This document shows, piece by piece, positions 59,241 through 64,000 of a stretch of DNA of 64,000 nucleotides. Position numbers and translations under genes: made by a program. The stretch covers positions 1 to 64,000 of the forward strand of contig QHUL01000053.1 of NCBI GenBank assembly GCA_003222115.1, written 5' to 3'. This DNA is from Gemmatimonadota bacterium (GTDB taxonomy: Bacteria; Gemmatimonadota; Gemmatimonadetes; Gemmatimonadales; GWC2-71-9). The notes beneath the pieces were generated by a model, which ran no database searches, was not told where the DNA came from, and saw only the letters and a program-made list of their open reading frames with translations. Position 1 is the stretch's first letter, and each line of letters begins with the position of its first letter.

Positions 59241-61469
59241 CTAAAAATCGAGGTGCATCTTCCCGAGCAGGGCCACGAAGCGGGGGTGCCGGTGAAGCGT
59301 CGTGAACAGAAACGAGCCTTTGATGCCGTACACACCGCCTGACCGCTGCTCGTAGGCTTGCTCCAACAGATCGATCGCGGCGTCCTGCTCACCGAGGCCG
59401 GTGTAGATGTAGGCCAGGTGGTAGGGTGAGACGTATCTCTCCCGCGCGAGGTCTTGCAGCTGTCGCAATACGTCCCGAGCCTGCCCCACCCTGCCCGCGA
59501 GGGCGTACGCCTGCCCGAGCTGTGCCCAGAACAGGGTGTTGCCAGGGGCGAGCGAGACCGCGCGCTCGAGCTCTGCCAGCCCCCTGTCCGGGTTGCCGTT
59601 CTTGAGATGAGCCCACCCGAGGATGGAGCGCCCCCTCGGATCATCGGGATCGAACTCCACCGCACGCGTGGCCGCCTGCACGGCCTCATCGTAGCGCCCT
59701 GCCCGCACCAGCACGGACGCCACATCGGTGCGGTGGGCCAGCGGGTCGAGCTCTTGGGCGCGCTTCACCATCGCAATGGCTTCGTCGTACCGCGTGAGCG
59801 CCGACAACATGCGCCCGTAGAGGTCGTACGTATCCGCGCTGCCGGGGCTCAGGTCGAGGGCGCGCTTGAACTCCGCTTCGGCGCCCGTCCAGTCGAAGTC
59901 GCACACGAACTTGAGGAAGGCCAGCATGCAACGCGCCTCTCCCAGCGCGCCGTCGAGCGCGAGCGCCTTGGCCGCGGCCTCTTTGGCTCGCTCATAGGCC
60001 TGGGCCGGCGTCACCGCGCCGCCCCCTTGGCCGCCCAGCTCCGTGAAGGCCATCGCGACGCCGGCATGTGCCAGGGCATACTCGGGGTCCTTCGCAATCG
60101 CCTGCTCGAAATACTCGATGCCTCTGCGGATCCCCGGCTCCGTGAATTTGACGAGACAATGGCGGCCCTGGAGATAGAGCTGGTAGGCCTGGAGATCGCG
60201 GGTGGGCTCCTTGTGGATCCGGGTTCGCTCATCGGCGGAAAGCTCCGCTTGCAGCGCGGCCGCGATCTGCAACGCCACGTCCGTCTGAATCGCGAAGACG
60301 TCGGTCAGCTGCCGGTCATACGTCTCCGCCCAGAGGTGTTGATCGGTGTCCGCGTCGATGAGCTGCGCCACGATCCGCACCCGGTCCCCGGCGCGGCGCA
60401 CGCTCCCCTCGAGCAGCGTGGCCACGCCCAGCTTCGCGGCGATCGCGCGGAGCCCCTCCTGGCGTTTCTTGAAGGGCATCACCGAGGTGCGCGAGATCAC
60501 TTCGAGGGCGCGGATCTTCGACAGCTGCGCGATGACGTCCTCCGTGATCCCGTCCGCGAAGTACTCGTTCTCGGGGTCCGCGCTCAGATTCACAAACGGC
60601 AGCACCGCGACGGACCGGGCCCGCGGCCGGCCGGCGCCGGGTGTGGCGAGTGCCTCGGCAAACGCGCCCGCGGATGCGAACCGGTCGGCGGGGACCCTGG
60701 CGAGCGCTCCCATGAGCGCGCGTTCGACGCCCGCCGGCACCGCGTCCCGGAGGCGGCGCACGGCGGGCACCGGATCGGCCAGTCGCTTGGCGATCACGGC
60801 CTGCGCCGTGGGTCCCGTGAAGGGCGGCTCGCCAGCCAGCATCTCATACAGGACGCACCCGAGACTGTACACGTCGCTGCGAGCGTGCAGCTCGCGCTCG
60901 CCCAGCGCCTGCTCCGGGCTCATGTACTCGGGCGTCCCCACGACGAGCCCTGTCTCGGTCAGCCGCGCGCCCGCGGCCGCGCTGACCGCGAGGGCGATGC
61001 CGAAGTCCGCGACCATCGCCTCGCTTTCGTAGAGCAGGATGTTCTCCGGTTTGACGTCCCGGTGGATCACACCCTGGTCGTGCGCGTGGCCGAGCGCGGA
61101 GGCGACCTGCCTGGTGATGCGGAGGGCTTCGTCAATCGGTAGCTGCGTCTCGCGCTCGAGCTTGTGGCGCAGCGATTCGCCTTTGACGTACGGCATGACG
61201 TAGAAGAGGAGCCCGTCGGCTTCGCCGGAGTCGTACAGCGCCAGGATGTGGGGATGGTTGAGGCGGGCGGCGATCTCGACCTCACGCAGAAACCGATCGG
61301 GCCCGAGCACCGACGCCAGCTCGGGCCGCAGCACCTTGACCGCCACCTTGCGTTGGTATTTCAAATCGTCCGCGAGATAGACCGTCGCCATGCCGCCGCT
61401 TCCGAGCTCTCGCTCGATGGCGTAGCGGCCGGCGAGGGCGGCGTCGAGGCGCTCGCGGAAGTTCCGCAA
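59241..61469 (-). CDS. Ser/Thr protein kinase with TolB-like domain and TPR repeats
   Basis: A 742-residue protein. The kinase domain (about 15-275) has the Gly loop LGSGGMATVYLA, K45, HRDVKPEN (D138), DFG (D155) and GTPEYMSPEQ. At about 290-430 is a TolB-like/adenylate-cyclase-associated domain (VAVLPFVNLSADPENEYFADGITEDVIAQLSKI). About ten TPR-like units follow to the end. There is no transmembrane helix, so it is probably cytoplasmic. It starts with TTG at 61469. The architecture is common in Gemmatimonadota and Acidobacteriota. Confidence 0.9.
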   Translation of the reverse strand: MRNFRERLDAALAGRYAIERELGSGGMATVYLADDLKYQRKVAVKVLRPELASVLGPDRFLREVEIAARLNHPHILALYDSGEADGLLFYVMPYVKGESLRHKLERETQLPIDEALRITRQVASALGHAHDQGVIHRDVKPENILLYESEAMVADFGIALAVSAAAGARLTETGLVVGTPEYMSPEQALGERELHARSDVYSLGCVLYEMLAGEPPFTGPTAQAVIAKRLADPVPAVRRLRDAVPAGVERALMGALARVPADRFASAGAFAEALATPGAGRPRARSVAVLPFVNLSADPENEYFADGITEDVIAQLSKIRALEVISRTSVMPFKKRQEGLRAIAAKLGVATLLEGSVRRAGDRVRIVAQLIDADTDQHLWAETYDRQLTDVFAIQTDVALQIAAALQAELSADERTRIHKEPTRDLQAYQLYLQGRHCLVKFTEPGIRRGIEYFEQAIAKDPEYALAHAGVAMAFTELGGQGGGAVTPAQAYERAKEAAAKALALDGALGEARCMLAFLKFVCDFDWTGAEAEFKRALDLSPGSADTYDLYGRMLSALTRYDEAIAMVKRAQELDPLAHRTDVASVLVRAGRYDEAVQAATRAVEFDPDDPRGRSILGWAHLKNGNPDRGLAELERAVSLAPGNTLFWAQLGQAYALAGRVGQARDVLRQLQDLARERYVSPYHLAYIYTGLGEQDAAIDLLEQAYEQRSGGVYGIKGSFLFTTLHRHPRFVALLGKMHLDF

Positions 61470-61486
61470 CGAGGCGGGCGCGGCGC

Positions 61487-62023
61487 TCAGGAGCGCGGCA
61501 CGGGGTGGTCGCTGAGCACGGGGTCGGCCCAGGGACCGACCTCAGTGCGATACTGTTTGGCCATCACCCGTGCGGTCTGAGCGAGGTGCCCTAAGTCGTG
61601 TACCACCCAGGCCGCGAGCAGCTGGCGCAGCGTCACGCGCCCCAGGCTCGGGTGCTCACCGGGCAGCTCGAGCTCTCGCGCGGTCAGCTTCCAGGAGCGG
61701 AGCAGGTCGAGATTCGCGGCGCGCAACCGGGCGAATTCGGCGAGCAGGGACTCCACGGAACGGCCCACGTTGCGCGCCCGGTGGCGGAATCGATCGTATG
61801 GCTCGAACCGGAGGTCGGGTCCCCTTGCGAGAATGATGCGCGCCCGCGGGATCCAGTCGGTCTCCTCACCGTCGATCAAATGCCCCACGACATCGAACGG
61901 ACTGAACGTGTCGGGGCCTTCCCTGCCCCGCACCCACGGCTCGCCCAGGCCGTCGAGCAGCGCGCGCAGCGTGGCGGGCGAGCGTCGCAGCAGCTCTATC
62001 GACAGATCGAGATCGAATTCCAT
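61487..62023 (-). CDS. DinB-family protein
   Basis: A 178-residue four-helix DinB/YfiT-like protein. The metal-binding histidines are in VGHLIDGEETDW and WVVHDLGHLAQTARVM. Such proteins are putative metal-dependent hydrolases or thiol transferases. It ends 17 nt before the kinase start, so coexpression is likely. Confidence 0.8.
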   Translation of the reverse strand: MEFDLDLSIELLRRSPATLRALLDGLGEPWVRGREGPDTFSPFDVVGHLIDGEETDWIPRARIILARGPDLRFEPYDRFRHRARNVGRSVESLLAEFARLRAANLDLLRSWKLTARELELPGEHPSLGRVTLRQLLAAWVVHDLGHLAQTARVMAKQYRTEVGPWADPVLSDHPVPRS

Positions 62024-62156
62024 GATCGTGATGGTGGTTTCATCTCCTCACACTCTGACCGACGAAAGCAGGCTGTTGCCGTCGGGGGCCTTCACACACG
62101 TCATCGCGAAACAGAGAAGAATCAAGGACCATTCCGCCACGGTGGCGTTCATGGAT

Positions 62157-63704
62157 TCACCCCGGCCGATACTCTCCCCACACGCGCCGCAACACGTCGC
62201 TGATGTCCCCTACCGTCGCCCGCGCCCGTACCGCGTCGAGCATCGGCTCCATCAGCGGCGCCGCGGCATCCCGGGCCGCCGCGTCGAGCGCCGCCAGCGC
62301 TCCCTTCACGACCTTCGCCTTGCGGGCGCGCCGCGCCGCGACGAGCCGCGCCCGCTGCGCCGCCGCCAACGCGGTGTAGTCGGGCGCCGGCACCGACGCC
62401 ATCGGCTCCTCCACCAGATACTCGTTCACCCCCACCACCACCCGCTCCCCCGACTCGACCGCACGCTGCTGCTCGTAGGCGCTCCTCGCGATCGCGTCCT
62501 GAAAGAAGCCGCGCTCGATTGCCCGCGCGGCCCCGCCCTGCGACTCGATCTCGTCCACGAGCCGCCGCGCCCCCCGCTCGACCTCGTCCGTCAACGCCTC
62601 CACATACCAGCTCCCGCCCACCGGGTCCACCACGTCCGGCACCCCGGTCTCGTGCGCCAGCACCTGTTGCGTCCGCAACGCCAGCGTGGCGCTCGCCGCC
62701 GTCGGCAACGCCAACGCCTCGTCGTAGGCGTTGGTGTGCAGGGACTGGGTCCCGCCCAAAACGGCGGCCAACGCCTGCACCGCCACCCGCACGATGTTGT
62801 TGAGCGGCTGCTGCGCCGTGAGCGTCGCCCCGCCCGTCTGCGTGTGGAACCGCAGCCGGCAGGCCGCCTCGCCTGCGGCGAATTTCTGCTTCATCAGGCG
62901 CGCCCACAAGCGCCGCGCCGCACGGAACTTCGCGACCTCCTCGAACAGATCGGTGTAACCCGCGAAAAAGAACGACAGCCGCGGCGCGAAGTCGTTCACG
63001 TCCAACCCGATCGCCTGCGCGCGGCGCACGTACTCGAGCCCGTTCGCGAACGTGAAGCCGAGCTCCTGGGCAGCCGTCGCCCCAGCCTCACGCATGTGAT
63101 AGCCCGAGATTGAAATGGGGTTGAAGCTCATCCCCTCCCCCGCCACGAACCGGAACACGTCCGTCACGAGCCGCAGCGACGGCTCGATGGGATAGATGTA
63201 CGTGCCGCGCGCGATGAACTCCTTCAGGATGTCGTTCTGGAGCGTCCCCTCGAGCTGGCGCCGAGCCACTCCCTGCTCTTCCCCCAGGACCACGTACATC
63301 GCGAGCAGGATCGGCGCGGTCGCGTTGATGGTCATCGACGTCGAGACCTTGTCGAGCGGGATCCCGTGGAACAACCGCTCCAGGTCGTCCACGGTGTCGA
63401 TCGCAACGCCGGCACGCCCCACCTCCCCTTCCGCCATCGCATGGTCCGAGTCATAGCCCATCTGGGTGGGGAGATCGAACGCCACTGAGAGCCCGGTCTG
63501 CCCCGCAGCCAAGAGATGCCGGAAGCGGGCGTTCGTCTGCTCGGCCGTGCCGAAACCGGCGTACTGGCGCATCGTCCACAGCCGGCCGCGGTACATCGTG
63601 GGATAGGCACCGCGCGTGTACGGGAACGCCCCCGGCGCGGTCTGGTCGCGCGCGGGGTCGCCCGCCCAGTCGTCGGGTCCATACACGGGCTTGCGCGCGC
63701 TCAC
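62157..63704 (-). CDS. Methylmalonyl-CoA mutase large-subunit catalytic domain
   Basis: A 515-residue TIM-barrel mutase. It starts [37 protein letters not shown], with [15 protein letters not shown] and the substrate loop [17 protein letters not shown]. The B12-binding C-terminal domain is missing, as in heteromeric mutases whose small subunit is separate; that subunit is not in the window. It uses adenosylcobalamin, linking it to the B12 uptake operon. The GTG overlaps the fbp stop. Confidence 0.92.
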   Translation of the reverse strand: MSARKPVYGPDDWAGDPARDQTAPGAFPYTRGAYPTMYRGRLWTMRQYAGFGTAEQTNARFRHLLAAGQTGLSVAFDLPTQMGYDSDHAMAEGEVGRAGVAIDTVDDLERLFHGIPLDKVSTSMTINATAPILLAMYVVLGEEQGVARRQLEGTLQNDILKEFIARGTYIYPIEPSLRLVTDVFRFVAGEGMSFNPISISGYHMREAGATAAQELGFTFANGLEYVRRAQAIGLDVNDFAPRLSFFFAGYTDLFEEVAKFRAARRLWARLMKQKFAAGEAACRLRFHTQTGGATLTAQQPLNNIVRVAVQALAAVLGGTQSLHTNAYDEALALPTAASATLALRTQQVLAHETGVPDVVDPVGGSWYVEALTDEVERGARRLVDEIESQGGAARAIERGFFQDAIARSAYEQQRAVESGERVVVGVNEYLVEEPMASVPAPDYTALAAAQRARLVAARRARKAKVVKGALAALDAAARDAAAPLMEPMLDAVRARATVGDISDVLRRVWGEYRPG

Positions 63705-64000
63705 TTCGCCGCCACCGCCTCGGCTGACAGGATCCGCGCCGCAAACGCGACGTCATCCTTGCTGCCGATCACGAGCGGCGTCTTCTGGTGCAGGTTCTCC
63801 GGGCTGATGTCGAGAATGGAACGGCAGCCGTCCGTCGCCCGGCCCCCGGCCTGCTCCACCACGAACGCGAGCGGCGCCGCTTCGTACAGGAGCCGCAGCT
63901 TGCCGTGCGGGTTCCTCGTGTCGGCAGGATAGAGGAAGATGCCGCCGGAAATGAGGTTGCGATGGAAATCCGCCACCAGCGAGCCGATGTAGCGGGCGTT
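63701..64000 (-). CDS. fbp: Class I fructose-1,6-bisphosphatase, C-terminal part
   Basis: About 100 residues, open to the window edge. The sequence [56 protein letters not shown] and [11 protein letters not shown] is the C-terminal substrate-binding third of class I FBPase. It dephosphorylates fructose-1,6-bisphosphate in gluconeogenesis. It is cotranscribed with and overlaps the mutase gene. Confidence 0.93.
   Translation of the reverse strand, partial: NARYIGSLVADFHRNLISGGIFLYPADTRNPHGKLRLLYEAAPLAFVVEQAGGRATDGCRSILDISPENLHQKTPLVIGSKDDVAFAARILSAEAVAAK

Overview
The window is GC-rich chromosomal DNA with tightly packed bacterial genes. No transposase, integrase, phage gene or CRISPR array is visible. 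Several traits together point to an uncultured member of the Gemmatimonadota or a close relative: a Ser/Thr kinase fused to TolB-like and TPR modules, a membrane-anchored BTAD regulator paired with a TonB receptor, a complete mannose-type PTS with HPr kinase inside a housekeeping operon, and many lipoproteins with LAGC-type lipoboxes. This assignment is inference, because no marker rRNA is present.

Left part (1-4136): small accessory genes, including a cupin, a CPBP protease, a DoxX-like protein, a VOC protein, a 5'-truncated AAC(6')-like acetyltransferase remnant, an ABM monooxygenase and tRNA-Ser(CGA). From 4133 to 13858 lies a catabolic island. A 2-aminobenzoate-CoA ligase is divergent from a seven-gene operon: creatininase family, SDR-RidA fusion, crotonase, acyl-CoA dehydrogenase, two-domain 2-aminobenzoyl-CoA monooxygenase/reductase, tryptophan 2,3-dioxygenase and kynureninase. 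Together these can take tryptophan through kynurenine and anthranilate to 2-aminobenzoyl-CoA and onward. The formamidase step has no classical enzyme here; the creatininase-family protein is the best local candidate.

Middle part (13855-35400): tadA, clpB, two tandem secreted hydrolase lipoproteins (one with duplicated HYR domains and a FIMAH-like C-terminus), a membrane-anchored BTAD regulator translationally coupled to a TonB receptor, selB and recO overlapping by 82 nt, and a vitamin B12 uptake operon. That operon runs cobalamin riboswitch, btuF, btuC, btuD, btuB and then a beta-propeller lipoprotein that resembles, in fold type and position, the BtuG cobalamin-capture protein of Bacteroides.

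Right-centre (35398-53884): 22 consecutive minus-strand genes, from fmdB and argS through pfkB, purM, ribD-ribE-ribBA-ribH, nusB, a glycosyltransferase, hpf, hprK, EIIA-EIIB-EIIC-EIID, HPr, EI, metK, ahcY and a bifunctional-nuclease-family gene. Almost every junction overlaps, so this looks like one very long transcription and translation unit joining riboflavin synthesis, PTS signalling and the methyl cycle.

Right end (53927-64000): secreted or lipoprotein enzymes (EEP phosphatase, MBL fold, cupin), small membrane proteins, a dodecin-like protein, the kinase-TolB-TPR protein, a DinB protein, the B12-dependent methylmalonyl-CoA mutase large subunit and the C-terminal end of class I fructose-1,6-bisphosphatase, which runs off the right edge.
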